The position numbers were made by a program, and so were the translations under genes. Positions 35,601 through 45,266 of a stretch of 64,000 nucleotides of DNA are shown here, one piece after another. How positions within the stretch are numbered: the stretch's first letter is position 1; each line of letters begins with the position of its first letter. Source of the stretch: Amphibalanus amphitrite (Eukaryota; Arthropoda; Thecostraca; Balanomorpha; Balanidae); contig NW_024882978.1 in NCBI RefSeq assembly GCF_019059575.1, positions 1 through 64,000 of the forward strand, read 5' to 3'. The notes beneath the pieces are model-generated. The model saw only the letters and a list, made by a program, of their open reading frames with translations, was not told where the DNA came from and did not search any database.

Positions 35601-38600
35601 CAGAAACTGGATACGAGGGCAAAAAGCGCATTTTGTCCTTAGTTGAGGTCGGCAGAATTAATTGTTTGTTTGTTTTGTTGGGTTAGGCCCTTTCGGTCGA
35701 CAAGACCATTGCAGAGCCGGAAGGATGATAGGAGTTAGGGGGAGACATTTGTCTGGGCAGGCACCCTAGTGAGTCGCCGGGGCTGAGCCCGTCCAGAGGA
35801 CATGCCACCCAGCCCCAAGGCACTCACTGCACCCGGCTACGGGGTGCGCTCCCTCAGGAGCAACGGTGCCGCTCTAAGGGAGCAGCCCGCATGAGATAAA
35901 GTTGCCTGTCCAGCCCGGAGGGGGGTTGCGGCGTGGAGGAGAAAGATTTAAGTTTCCTGAGGATAGAAGCATGGAACGGTGGCAGAATTAAAATATACAC
36001 GGGGCTTTAGGGCCTTGCGCGAAGCAGTATGTCGGTTGTGGGCAAGAAAAAGTGGGGCATCGACGAACAAAACTGCCCACAACTTATTATTTAAAACTGC
36101 ATTAAAAGGGCAAGCGAGAAGCAATGATAAAAACCGCTGGGTCCAGAAGAGATCCCTGCAATGCTCCAAATGAAAAGTTATTCCAATCGGACAGCATACC
36201 GTTTATGGTGAACCTCTCTCTGGCATCTATTGGAGTTTTTACGAAGGCGTTAAGTGAGTCACATTTGGAAGCAAATCCTAATAATCCTCATCGCTACTTT
36301 ACCTCTAGGTCATAAAATCATAAGCCTCCCGTAAGGCTAATTCTGCAAATGTAACTTGTTCTATCTTTTTACTGAACCCTTCTAAAACTACATTACCACA
36401 TAACACCGTCATAATAAGTCATACGTCTGTTGTATGATAACATACAACAGACTGCTTATGATCAACAATCATAAAAAGATGGTTGATACAGCCCCACCCA
36501 ATCCGACGCAAGCAGCTGTTTAGAGACAGGACACGCCAGCATATATCATACCCCTGATAACGGGCAAGCTGGGGTCACGAACAGCCCAGTGAAAGTGCTA
36601 CGTCAGAGCACACAGATGAGCAAGATTAGGGGTGCTCCTAGCTTTTCGGTGTTATATCATATCTTGACATGCATTACATAGCATGCCATACCATACATAG
36701 CGTAGGTATATAACCACACTGGTGGAATCAAATAGAAAAGTACGCACATATGAGTCATTTTGGAGTGAGTCAGTCGAAAGAAACAGTAACAACGATCGAA
36801 TCTTAGTAAAACATCGATATGTGTGTTAATCTGGGCCACAGTGCGTCGGAACTAACCGGTTTGCACCGCTGTAAGTGCACTTGTTGAAACAGCGATCACA
36901 CTTGAGAGGACGGCCTATCTCTAATAGAATCACAACTGACTAAATTCGCTCGTGGCAAGACGTGCTCCAATTTTGATAATGACGTCGGCTCCGTGTCTTC
37001 ATCAGTAAAACTGTGACTGGATGTTAATATCACGTATGAATCACACCAATATCCTCTATCCTGTAGTTGGTAGAGCGTTGAACTTTCGGTCCCGAGAGCC
37101 GGGTTCGAGTCGCTCCGTGAACTCAATCTAATATGCTGACCTCCAGTGAGCCCTGCGAATATTGGACCTCAAATGACCCATGAAAGCTGACCTGGGACCT
37201 CCAGTGACGTTACATCTATGACCTTGTCCACCATTAACCTCCATTGACCCCCAGTGACCTCGGACTGACCTGATGGATGATGCCCGATCCGGGTTTCCAG
37301 AATCCCAGGCCGTACTTGGCTCCGGCCGAGGCCAGAAAATCGTACACCTCCTTGTTGATGTCTTTGGCACGCGCCAGATCCTTCACACCACCGACCTGGA
37401 GAGATTGAGAGGGGATAGAGGGTTTTAGATTAGATTCCGCTTGAGATGGCTGGTAGGGTTATGTGGCTATCATGGTATTTAGGTTTTCGCCTTTTAGGGG
37501 CGCCCGGAGAGCATTTGATTACCGGCAAACATGTTTGTAACCATAAAAAAGCTAATGCTAATGCAATAGACTCGTCATTTTTTACAATGTTCCTCGGTTT
37601 TCGATGTCTGCTGATGAGTATGATATCTTGCCATCGGTGTGACACTGATAGCATACAACAGACTAGCCCACTCGAGCATTGCAGATAAGAGATGCTTCTG
37701 CTCTCCATACCAACTCATAGAGGGGACATTGTTCGGTCAGGGGAACCGAGAACTAAAAGTCATTCTCCACCATAACCGGGCTGCCTCAGCACTGCCTGAC
37801 ATTTCTTCTTCATTTCTCAAAATAAAAGTCTTCATTTCTCGCACCTGTGCCTCAATCAGATGATCGCAGTGAATGGTGGACGGCACGGCGACCTGCGGCA
37901 GTCCGGAGCTGATGAACTGCAGCAGGGCCATCTGGGCGGTGGCGTCCTGCAGGGCCACGCGGTCGGGCCGCAGCTGTAAGTAGGAGGTGCCCCGCTCCAG
38001 CTCCTGAGAGGTCGGCTGGTCCAGGTGGCTGTAGAGCACCTTCTCTGAGGCCGTCATTGGACGGTTCAGCCTGACGGGGACGGGGGATCAGCAATTATCA
38101 GAAAAAGAAGCCAGCAGTTCTCCCTAAGAAACAAATTATTGTGACTGATATTAGGAACATCAAGGAATAATGAGTGTCTGGTAAAATTTGCGCAACAGAA
38201 GTGTCTAGGAAATTTACGAAAATGTAATGTAATTTCAACAAAATCAGTGAACTGATATCCAGTAATCATCACCCCATTAGCTGCCACTACACCTGTTTAA
38301 GAAAAAAGGGGCGACCTCAAGAGGAAAAGCAGAGTCGGTTTAGATGAGTGGGCTAAGCGAGTCTCCCTACACCTCTGTATCTCACCTCTTCTTGACGACC
38401 TCGTAGTTCTTCTGGAGCTTGTCGTAGGGTAGCGGGACGTCATCCAGACGGGACATGGCGGCCTTGGTGGCCGCATAGCTGAGCGGCGACTGATGGAAGC
38501 ACCGAGACTGCGTCTGCTGCGACACCGCCCGGCACGCCTGTGGAACAAAGGAACAAAATAAAATTACCTAGAATGTTTGAATGGATGGACATAGCCGAAT

Positions 38601-40168
38601 CCCAATCGAGCACCGGGGCGACTCGAATGGGGCACCCACCACCAGAAGTCCAGTGCTCTACCAAATGAGCTATGGGATAGGCTGACTGATAGATCTGACC
38701 CCTAAATTTTGTTGAGAGATCCGTTCGGATCATAGATCCAACCCCTGAATTTTGTCGAGAGATCCACTCGGATCATAGATCCAACCCCTCTATTTTGTCG
38801 AGAGATCCACTGAGATCATAGATCCAGCTCTCAGATCCATGCACATGTCTGGCTGACAAGCTATGGTTGGATTGTGTGGAACGAGGTGGAAAGGTGTGGA
38901 ATTATGTGGACAAATTGGACAAGAACTGAGCTGCTGTGACACCACCTGGCAATGTGCCTATGGGGAATGAAAAGTGGAATGAGAATAAACGATGAATGTG
39001 GATAGGGGATTGTGAAATGTAGAGGCACATTGCTGACAGATAGTTGGCAAGTCATGGGCAAGTTGAGCTTGATGGGTGCATATTTAACAGTACACCAGCA
39101 GACATGGAACTTTTTGTGGGATCTGGGTCCCATGTAGGTAGTGGAGCAACAGCCAGAAAAGTCTATTGGAGCATGGTTCAAAAGTGTCCTAGACTTCACG
39201 GAAGTGAGGTAGGTCTCAGTTACTTTGGGTGAACCTAGCAGCTGGTTGAAAAATGTGGCACTGGTCAATGTAACACTATACTTATAGTATCAGTAACCCA
39301 GAAACTGTTCCAGATTGGTGCAACAGATGACCCTGAGCTTTGAAACTGAAATGCAGCAGCCAGATGAAGACTGGTATGATGCAACGTCAGAGGAACTGCA
39401 CCCAAACACCTGGATGTGGGACAACAACAGCACATGGAGTAAGGCCAGCACATTACAGTCCATTGCAGTCTCAGCCCATTGCAGAACATTGGGGCACCTG
39501 TCAGGGCTGTGCTTTAAACAGCGTACAATCTGGACTTTTTAATTGTATTCCAGACACATTTATCCAGGTCCAAAACTGAATGGGCATATATTGACAAAAT
39601 ATTGCATGCGACATTCAACACAGATGGCAAGGTGTGACAGGAGAGTTGAGCTTCATCAGCTGTGATAAAAAGTTGCACCAGCCTGGACAGGCAATGGCAA
39701 ACCTTAGAAACAACCTGAATAAAATAAAAAACTTAAATATTCACCACAAATTTTGGCTGTTCACTCTCAGTAATGCAAAATTGTAACCAAACCTTATAGA
39801 GGCTCCCTAGTCCAGTACCAGACTGGAAAACATCCATTTACAACACCAGACACCAGTAAGACCCTCTTGAGCCGAAATTAGGCGCAAGCAATTTTGCGCT
39901 AAAAATTCTGCATGCTTTGCGCCACAAATTTGGTGCCTAATAGTGCCAAATTTAAGCCGCTTTTATATAATACACATGTACACATTTACTGATCAAGGCT
40001 ACATCGACGCGTTCTGGGGTCTCTCCCATGTTTGAGCATAAGTTCTTTTTCCACGGAAACTCATTACCTCAATATGCTTAGCACTTTGCATGCATTCCTT
40101 TATGGTCAAAATATATCAAATGGAATAGCACATACCTTGGTGAGGACGGCACGCCCACAGTAAGCCAT
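20601..40168 (-). CDS. ACO2: Aconitate hydratase, mitochondrial
   Basis: Fifteen exons join in phase to 783 aa (human: 780): 40168-40136, 38537-38386, 38070-37845, 37395-37270, 34599-34441, 33849-33699, 33310-33138, 32755-32626, 32195-32038, 31695-31560, 31219-30987, 30523-30330, 28966-28824, 25936-25731, 20732-20601. It interconverts citrate and isocitrate in the TCA cycle. The three [4Fe-4S] ligand cysteines are present in [10 protein letters not shown] and in [10 protein letters not shown]. Other family blocks are [70 protein letters not shown] and the C-terminal [13 protein letters not shown]. Exon 1 encodes only [11 protein letters not shown], the start of a mitochondrial presequence, fixed by a donor in the right phase. 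Introns carry MITEs, minisatellites and a nested 604-codon ORF. Confidence 0.95.
20755..20940. repeat. Cluster of AGGTCA-like half-sites
   Basis: Just upstream of the last ACO2 exon (inside its last intron) is a degenerate run of AGGTCA/GGGTCA units, such as CAGGTCATCAGGGGTCAAG, then CAGAGGTCACCAGAGGTCAA. The period is roughly 10-20 bp. It resembles the interior of the TTAA MITE family but has no visible ends. Confidence 0.55.
22381..22983. mobile_element. TTAA-flanked MITE (CCCTCGCC family), copy 1
   Basis: TTAA at 22381-22384 and 22980-22983 bounds inverted ends CCCTCGCCC and GGGTGAGGG. Immediately inside the left end is a G12 run followed by TGCGACCCCCCC, which can fold as a hairpin. The interior has AGGTCA-type half-sites around 22550-22590 (CCTAGGTCAACATTTGACC). 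The piggyBac-like signature is TTAA followed by CCC. No ORF of note. It lies in the last intron of ACO2. Confidence 0.8.
23450..24337. mobile_element. TA-flanked MITE with GGGGTAAGATGAGCC motifs
   Basis: Inverted ends (GGGGAGAGTGAGGTAAGATG; reverse complement of the right end GGGGAGAATGAGGTAAGTTG) lie directly inside TA dinucleotides at 23450-23451 and 24336-24337. This suggests a Tc1/mariner-type TA duplication. The motif GGGGTAAGATGAGCC recurs internally at about 23740, 23763 and 24126. There is no transposase ORF. It lies in the last ACO2 intron. Confidence 0.75.
26497..28311 (-). CDS. Nested ORF in ACO2 intron, Pro/Ser/Arg-rich protein of unknown function
   Basis: A 604-codon uninterrupted ORF lies wholly inside the ACO2 intron between exons 13 and 14, on the same strand. 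The product is mostly disordered: an N-terminal Pro/Arg-rich part, a short charged helix ([13 protein letters not shown]), poly-Pro, Ser-rich tracts, an imperfect internal repeat ([22 protein letters not shown]) and a C-terminal helical stretch ([13 protein letters not shown], then a Gln/Leu-rich run). It is far more GC-rich than the intron around it. The frame reaches a possible donor just before its stop (AG, GTGATT at about 26498), so more exons may follow. No start context or promoter can be fixed. I do not recognise the family. Confidence 0.6.
   Translation of the reverse strand: MRGRPPPRRPAPMAPPGASVPPPDTRAALPSLVAVPLSRRPGRAEAQLRLELSAEEKAALLDRLHRAPAAPPPEPPRPPPPPPLPAERSGRHLESSLLRLERGLQRARARLTVRTPSPPPTGRGVTDSPRAWHSTTRPPTEIGSTPPRPPALVPPRPAVLRRVPEERAVLAGWGQGDPRRAASLSNLLPPPGQPQTPPGSTGRGGVPGLPTATEGLSTSLGGPLGPADTLPVVPGALSESSASPSVPRRGGVRTTGRTLSWNGSGGGGIAGGSTLGLTGRPAGRRRAHTMGKTGSSSSLASAAAVASPSASFGSVPDLKQLPSSVPTPQQSTSSLVSVESRGAVTPGQVTAWSAGAADRRTQALTEALARAVSATDSGAKPEPEELHRRIAALPSARRRRKHARLPRCLERPQSYTGESGDASHGEGTPRRVSSAVMTSPRRVSSGMMTSPREVDERRPIGEEVLSARSAVDQSKTLACGVTSPREYGDQSESTTDRVTSLYTDYNQSKSEVSDASVTPVQCEDRGTLTAASDVTVSDVTPVPAAVETDSLSFTERLLLRQLRGCSRSWCRQLQLLQEDTERRRSRLRGAQTETEAGMETEAGR
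29337..30234. mobile_element. TTAA-flanked MITE (CCCTCGCC family), copy 2, intact
   Basis: TTAA at 29337-29340 and 30231-30234 encloses 16-bp perfect inverted ends (CCCTCGCCGGCACAGG). Just inside the left end, a G-run hairpin (G12, then TTGATGCAACCCCCC) is followed by GGTTTTTCGCGAATA. I count by eye about 23 GGTCA or TGACC pentamers in 0.9 kb, many in tandem. No transposase is encoded. It sits in the ACO2 intron between exons 12 and 13. Confidence 0.88.
33871..34088. repeat. 30-bp minisatellite containing CCAATCA
   Basis: About seven units of a 30-bp repeat beginning GCCAATCAGGGGACGGGATA and ending AAGAACGGTG, with small variants (ATACAG for ATAAAG, GGCA for GGTG). It begins about 20 bp from ACO2 exon 6, within the upstream intron. 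Each unit carries a CCAAT-type motif, probably by chance. Confidence 0.9.
35665..35985 (-). repeat. Third copy of the retroposon-like repeat
   Basis: Matches the tandem copies at 18441-19265 from TGTTTTGTTGGGTTAGGCCC to the GTTGCGGCGTGGAGGAGAA region, including the CTCACTGCACCCGGCTACGG block. In minus orientation it has the same CCTAACCCAACAAAACAAAC tail. It lies in the ACO2 intron between exons 4 and 5. Confidence 0.75.
36425..36452. repeat. Short perfect inverted repeat
   Basis: GTCTGTTGTATG and its exact reverse complement are separated by ATAA. It would form a 12-bp hairpin in the ACO2 intron. No flanking element is recognised. Confidence 0.8.
37055..37120 (+). repeat. tRNA-derived SINE-like head, copy 2
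   Basis: Plus-strand TGTAGTTGGTAGAGCGTTG resembles a D arm or A box. It is followed by GGGTTCGAGTC (B box) and CGCTCC, the same tail start as the copies at 11 kb and 38 kb. Stem pairing is poor, so it is not a functional tRNA. It is directly followed by an AGGTCA/TGACC-rich stretch (37135-37275). Confidence 0.55.
37135..37275. repeat. TGACC-rich degenerate repeat beside ACO2 exon 4
   Basis: Repeated TGACCTCCAGTGA-like units, for example GCTGACCTGGGACCTCCAGT and CATTGACCCCCAGTGACCTC, run up to the donor of ACO2 exon 4. This is another patch of nuclear-receptor-like half-sites with no visible element boundaries. Confidence 0.5.
38590..38675 (-). repeat. tRNA-derived SINE-like head, copy 3
   Basis: The minus strand reads CCATAGCTCATTTGGTAGAG, then ACTGGACTTCTGGTGG, then CCATTCGAGTCGCCCCGG and GCTCGAT. 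A and B boxes are at tRNA spacing, and the trailing CGAGTCGCYCCGG and GCTCGA match copy 1 at 11 kb. It lies in the first large ACO2 intron. Confidence 0.6.
38688..38826. repeat. 43-bp tandem repeat, about three units
   Basis: Units of the form ATAGATCCAACCCCTGAATT followed by TTGTCGAGAGATCCACTCGG and ATC repeat about three times, with the last one decaying. It lies next to the SINE-like head at 38590-38675 and may be an expansion of its tail. Confidence 0.8.
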
Positions 40169-40510
40169 ATTTCAAACAATTAAATTCTGATTGGTTATAA
40201 CTACCCAACCCACACGCAGTCTCAATGAAAAAGACAGTGGCAGGGATTTCGACGCAATAAAAACCCCCGCGTCAGCTTTGCCTCAAACCATCAGCTGTTT
40301 TCTGAAAATTATAGAGGTGGGATTGAGTGCTTGTGTGTTTGTCGTGTTTTCTAAAGAAAGCCTTAGCTGTCCAAGTTATTTGCTATTGAGTGACAATGAT
40401 GAAATTTTTTGTACAAATGTATGTGAAACTAAATGTTTTTCTTTTGAACTCTGTGATAAATTGATGAAAAATTGTTGCACAGAAGGCGACGAGTACCGAG
40501 TACTTTCAAC
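40169..40510. promoter_or_regulatory. Shared head-to-head promoter interval of ACO2 and PGS1
   Basis: Only 342 bp separate the ACO2 ATG (minus) from the proposed PGS1 ATG (plus). It must hold both 5'UTRs and the core promoters. An inverted CCAAT box (GATTGG, 40189-40194) lies 22 bp from the ACO2 start. I see no clear TATA box. Both products act in mitochondria, so co-regulation is plausible but inferred. Confidence 0.55.
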
Positions 40511-43500
40511 ATGGCGCTATCCATAACAGTGTTTCACATATGGCGTATTTGCTACATTTGTATGCCAATATCAATTGGTATCGCAAAATAGTTGCAAAAG
40601 TGTGGGGCAGTGTGCTAATTTCGCGGTTTATGTAAGCTTTTCTATTCTTTGCATCTGAATTATTCCTTTTGCACTGCATTTGTACAGACTTTCATTAGTT
40701 CACTGCCTCAGACTCACATCTCATGCAGCATTGCCCTGCTGTTTTATTTCAGTTTTATTTATTCAGTTTTCACCCCACTTGATAATTAGCATTTCAATTT
40801 CCAGAAAATGTTATGCATTTAATTCAGCATTTTTCCTCTGTTTTAAATAAGCAAATAAGTTTTTTGGTCCTCACATTGATTTTGGTTTCAGGCGCCCAGA
40901 GTGAATTGATTATGGGAGAAAAAGAAGCAGGCGAGCTTGTGGAGGAACTGAAGAAGGAATGTCCAGTGTTCCAGCTAAATGGGTCACAGGTAAAGATTGT
41001 GTGGCCAAGCATTTAAGAGTGATTTGCTCATTTCTGCTTTCATTTAAAATTTATGAAAATATTACAAGGGGAAATACCTACACTTGATATTAAATTTATT
41101 TTTTCCGTAGATACATTTTGTTGTCAGGGTGGGTCATGTCCAGAATAAATCAATAAATCAGCCATCATATTTTCAATTTTCACACAAGTAGTAATTTTAT
41201 GTTTTCAGTGAAGTGTTTTGATAGGCATTCATCTTGTTTCTCAAGGCCCTATATTGTTTCTGTCCTCAGGTTGAAGTCCTCACAGACCCGGCAGATTTTT
41301 ACCAATTTCTGGTGGAAGGTTGCCACAGAGCAAAGAGGCGTATCATATTCTCCTCTTTGTACCTGGGCAATGGACCAAAATCATTGGAGCTGGTCAGTAT
41401 TGAAGTGGAACTTTGTCAGAGAGAGGCTTTGTTAGATCTACTCAATTATAGGAATTTCAATTCAAACTAAATTGTACTGAGGATTATGAGTGCAATATAT
41501 TCTTTAGTCTGCACAATTTCAAGAATTTCCGATTAGGTTTAAGTACTAGATGATTTAACCAGCATCAGAAATGAAAAAGACTCTTTCCTTTGTGCCATAA
41601 AATGCTTACTACTCCATCATGGACCAACGGCATAGTTGGATTGATTACTTCTATTTCAGCTCCCTCATCATGCATGCATGGAAATTTCTACATATCTCAT
41701 TATCAGATCCACTGACAGATTTCTCCACTCTCTGCCCGCAGCTCTCTGCTCTATCTGAGTCTCTGGAGCGATGTCCCGATCTGGAGGTCCGGGTGCTGCT
41801 GGACTGTCTGCGCGGCTCGCGCGGCCACACCGGCTCGCCCAGCTCCCGCCACCTGTTGGCGCCACTGGTGCGGGATCACGGAGAGCGCTGTCAGGTCGGT
41901 GTGCTGCCACCTGGTGACTGTTAGAAGAACTAGAGGTTCGTGTGGGTGATGTCCGGCGCCCTCGGTGCCTGGAGCTCAGTAACGTACCCGCGTTCGATGT
42001 CTCTCGGACGACGAAGATTCTACGTCGTCCGGCCAATCACGTTTCATAACCGCAGCCGAACCCCCGTTGACCTTGAACGGGATTGGCCGAACGACGTAGA
42101 AACTTCGTCGTCCGAGAGACATCGAACGCGGGGTAGTGTTGCGTTTTCTTTTATCGTCAACACTTTAACCCTACGCACACCTACCATGTTAATTCTCCCG
42201 CTTTGATCAAACGATGGACCTTTTACTTATAATTTTTGCCCTGCACGGTACGACGAGCCATAAGATATCCCACACTTTACGGGAAAACGAACTCATTTCA
42301 GAGTTCAATCGTCATGGGGTACACGCCTCATCTTCATTTTATGTTTGTGCTGCTTTCAATGTTTTTTTTTACTTGTTGATGCTCCAAAGGCTGCCCTCTC
42401 TCCTTTTCTCCCGGCTCCCGTTGTCAAACACCCGAGGCTCTAAAAACATACCGATCTCGTAGTTCCCCTCTCGGCCGCCAGGTGTCACTGTATCACACGC
42501 CGACGCTGCGCTCTTTCATCAAGTGGCTGCTGCCGGACCGCTGGAACGAGGTGATCGGACTGCAGCACATGAAGGTCTACATCTTCGATGACGACCTCGT
42601 CATCAGCGGGTGGGTCATGACTGGTGGCACCAGCGGCGGAAGACCGGATCTCGCGTGCTACGGTATTATCGTTTTGTCCTAACGATCGTTTCCGTTCTCT
42701 TTAGCTTGAAGGATTTCTCTTGGGCTGAACTGTTAGAAGATTCACAACGTTGTAGTGACCTACATAAAGCTCTCTACAGTATTAATTTTTCGTTCATTTT
42801 TCGATCGACTTCACATACTTATTAAATCGTCGTTTCGTGATACAAAATCACCATTATTCATCATCCAATTCCCGTTTTGTTGAGTTTTTGTCTATGTTTG
42901 CAGGGCGAACCTGAATGACGACTACTTCACGCAGCGTCAGGACCGGTACATGGTGTTCCGAGGCGCCGCCCACCTGGCGGAGTTCTATACTCAGCTGGTG
43001 GCTGCCGTGAGCCGGTTCAGCCTGCAACTCACCGCCGACGACCAGCTGAAGGTGGGCTCGAATCCCGGCGAGGGCAGAATTTTGGAAATTGTTTGATGTG
43101 AATAATTGAGGATAATTGAGTGAATTTGGGGATGTGTACCGATGTAGCTGGTAGCTACTTGTTCTTTTATATTAATTTATGGTAAAAATTACGCATTGTA
43201 TGAAAATGAAAGGATTACCTGGCATTTATTTGTTCCTAATTTTAATATAAATCGATGTCTTTCGCGAGATGAAGATATTAACTTCTCTGATCGTGTGGAT
43301 GGGCCTATGTGTACTCGTATGTCCTACTTGTTGTGATTTCTTCGATCTAAGCGGAAACTTTAGGAAAAACGTAGTGCCGACAATAACTCGTAAACAACTT
43401 CAACGACTCGTGACATCACGTTGTTCCTCTTTCTTTTCGTTCGCCCCAGCTGAGTCCGTCATGGTCGGTACACCCGTACCAGGGCGACCTGTCTAAGTTC

Positions 43501-45266
43501 TGTGAGCTGGCTCGCGCCGAGCTGGAGGCCGTTCTGGCCGGGTGGCGCCGGTCGCCCCCGCCGCCACCCGCCGCGGCCGATACGTGGGTCCTGCCGACGG
43601 TGAACCTGGCGCCCGTGGGGATCGATTTGGATGAACGGTGAGAGAGGAGAGAAGGGTTGAGGTAGGGAGAGGTTAGATGGGGATAAATTCCAGAACTTAA
43701 GACGCGGTACGACATGGGAGAGGATGTGGAATTTCACCGAGAGCTTATAGTTCCTTGAAACAGATGCCCGTCGACCTTTGACCGGGGATTCCAGCGTATT
43801 ATATGATCCTGACCTTTGAGTTCAGTTAAACTGGTGTCTGATTTATCCACGAGGCTCAATGGGTGACTCCTTAGGGCATTGTTCAGTTGTTTCAATCCGA
43901 ATTTTAGCCGTATTAACTATTACAACTTCTTATTGACCTCTTACCCGGACTTGTGATCTCAAAGTGACCCCTGCCTCCTTACAACTCAATTTTTCTTACA
44001 TTTGGCTAACCTCTATCCGTGGTTTATGACCTCAGGGTGACCCGTCGTCTGCTGCGGGCCGACCTTCTGAAGGGCGACGTCCACCTGGCGACGGGCTACT
44101 TTAACCTGACGGACGCCAACATGGCTGAACTGTCTGCCGGCCAGCCTCGACCCGTCTCCGTGCTGTGTGCCCATCCGGAGGTAAGTGCGGTGCTTGGAAA
44201 GGTGGGTGGATATCTGCCAGAGGAAACACTGAGTTTTAGCGTGAGGTTTTGAACAGGTACCAAATGACAAAAGGTGTTTACCAAATGTTCAGGCTCTTAC
44301 GCCGTAAACATACACCGTAAACATTGATGTCGAAAAGAAGCAGGTCTTAAGGTCTTCATTCAGGTTTTTATTAGAGATATCAAATGATAGATCGTGTTTT
44401 TGCCTGTCTGATGAGGACCTTCTTTAGGGTATCAGAGGCAAGTTTTTTACGGCACTTGGAACGGCTTGTCTCAATAAAAAAACGATAATGCTCAGCCAAT
44501 TGCCGTTGAAGTACGTGGCCGTATGATCACACCCTCCCTCACCACTCTATCCCCAGGCGAACGGATTTCTGCGCGCCGGTGACGTATCGGGCTACATCCC
44601 GGCGGCGTACACCTACCTCCTGCATCGGTTCCACGCGGCGCTGCCGACCGACAGCAGCGTCACTCTCCACGAGTACCGCCGTCCCGGCTGGACCTTCCAC
44701 AGTAAGGGCGTGTGGAGCCACGCCGCCGGGGAGACCGGCCTGCCCTCGGCTACCGTGATCGGATCGTCAAATCTGGGTACGTGGGGACTGGGGAGAGGGA
44801 GGAAGGGAAGGGAGAGGAATGGAGGAAGGGATGGGAGAGAAAGAGAGAGGGAGAGAGAAGGGATTGAGAGAGTACGGTGGGGGGAGAGCAGTTCAGCCAT
44901 TTCCAGAGTGAATTTGGAATAGTTTAGGGAGGAACATTTTTTTGCGTATTTAAATTGCCGATCACTTGATAACGTGTCATGCATTTGGTGTTGCTGCCTT
45001 TTGTTGATGTTACTGACGAGTTTATGTTTTCTGAGCTTCTGACCGGTGTTCCTCCGTCCCCAGGTTACCGGTCCTCCTACCGCGACCTCGAGTCTCAGGT
45101 CGTGGTCGTTACGAAAAACGCCGCCCTGAGGCACGCCCTGGCGGACGAGCGGCGCAAGCTTTACTGTCACTCACAGCCGGTAGATGGCAGCACTTTCGCG
45201 CGCCCCGACCGCTTCGTGCCGCGCTGGGTGCGGCTGGTCAGCAGACTGATACGGCATTTCTTCTAG
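40511..45266 (+). CDS. PGS1: CDP-diacylglycerol-glycerol-3-phosphate 3-phosphatidyltransferase (PGP synthase)
   Basis: Ten exons join in phase to 490 aa: 40511-40577, 40892-40989, 41270-41392, 41742-41894, 42482-42609, 42904-43051, 43450-43637, 44036-44180, 44557-44776, 45064-45266. It makes phosphatidylglycerophosphate from CDP-diacylglycerol and glycerol-3-phosphate, the committed step to cardiolipin in mitochondria. It is a phospholipase D superfamily enzyme. HKD motif 1 is HMKVYIFDDDLVISGANLND and motif 2 is HSKGVWS, followed by GSSNLGYRS. KRRIIFSSLYLGNGP near the N-terminus is also characteristic. Exon 1 (MALSITVFHIWRICYICMPI) is chosen because its donor phase fits exon 2 and it looks like a targeting sequence. 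An alternative start at 40813, with read-through into exon 2, is less likely. Human PGS1 is about 556 aa. Confidence 0.93.
41985..42135. mobile_element. TA-flanked foldback element in PGS1 intron
   Basis: TA at 41985-41986 and 42134-42135 encloses near-perfect inverted arms of about 50 bp (left CCCGCGTTCGATGTCTCTCG, then GACGACGAAG) around a loop of about 40 bp. As RNA it would fold into a long hairpin. The arms differ by a few bases. It is probably a Tc1/mariner-like MITE. A microRNA-type precursor is a less likely reading. Confidence 0.75.

Noticed and set aside
40191-40526. 111-codon ORF upstream of PGS1
   Set aside because: No family resemblance. It overlaps the proposed shared promoter and ends in the PGS1 first exon in another frame.
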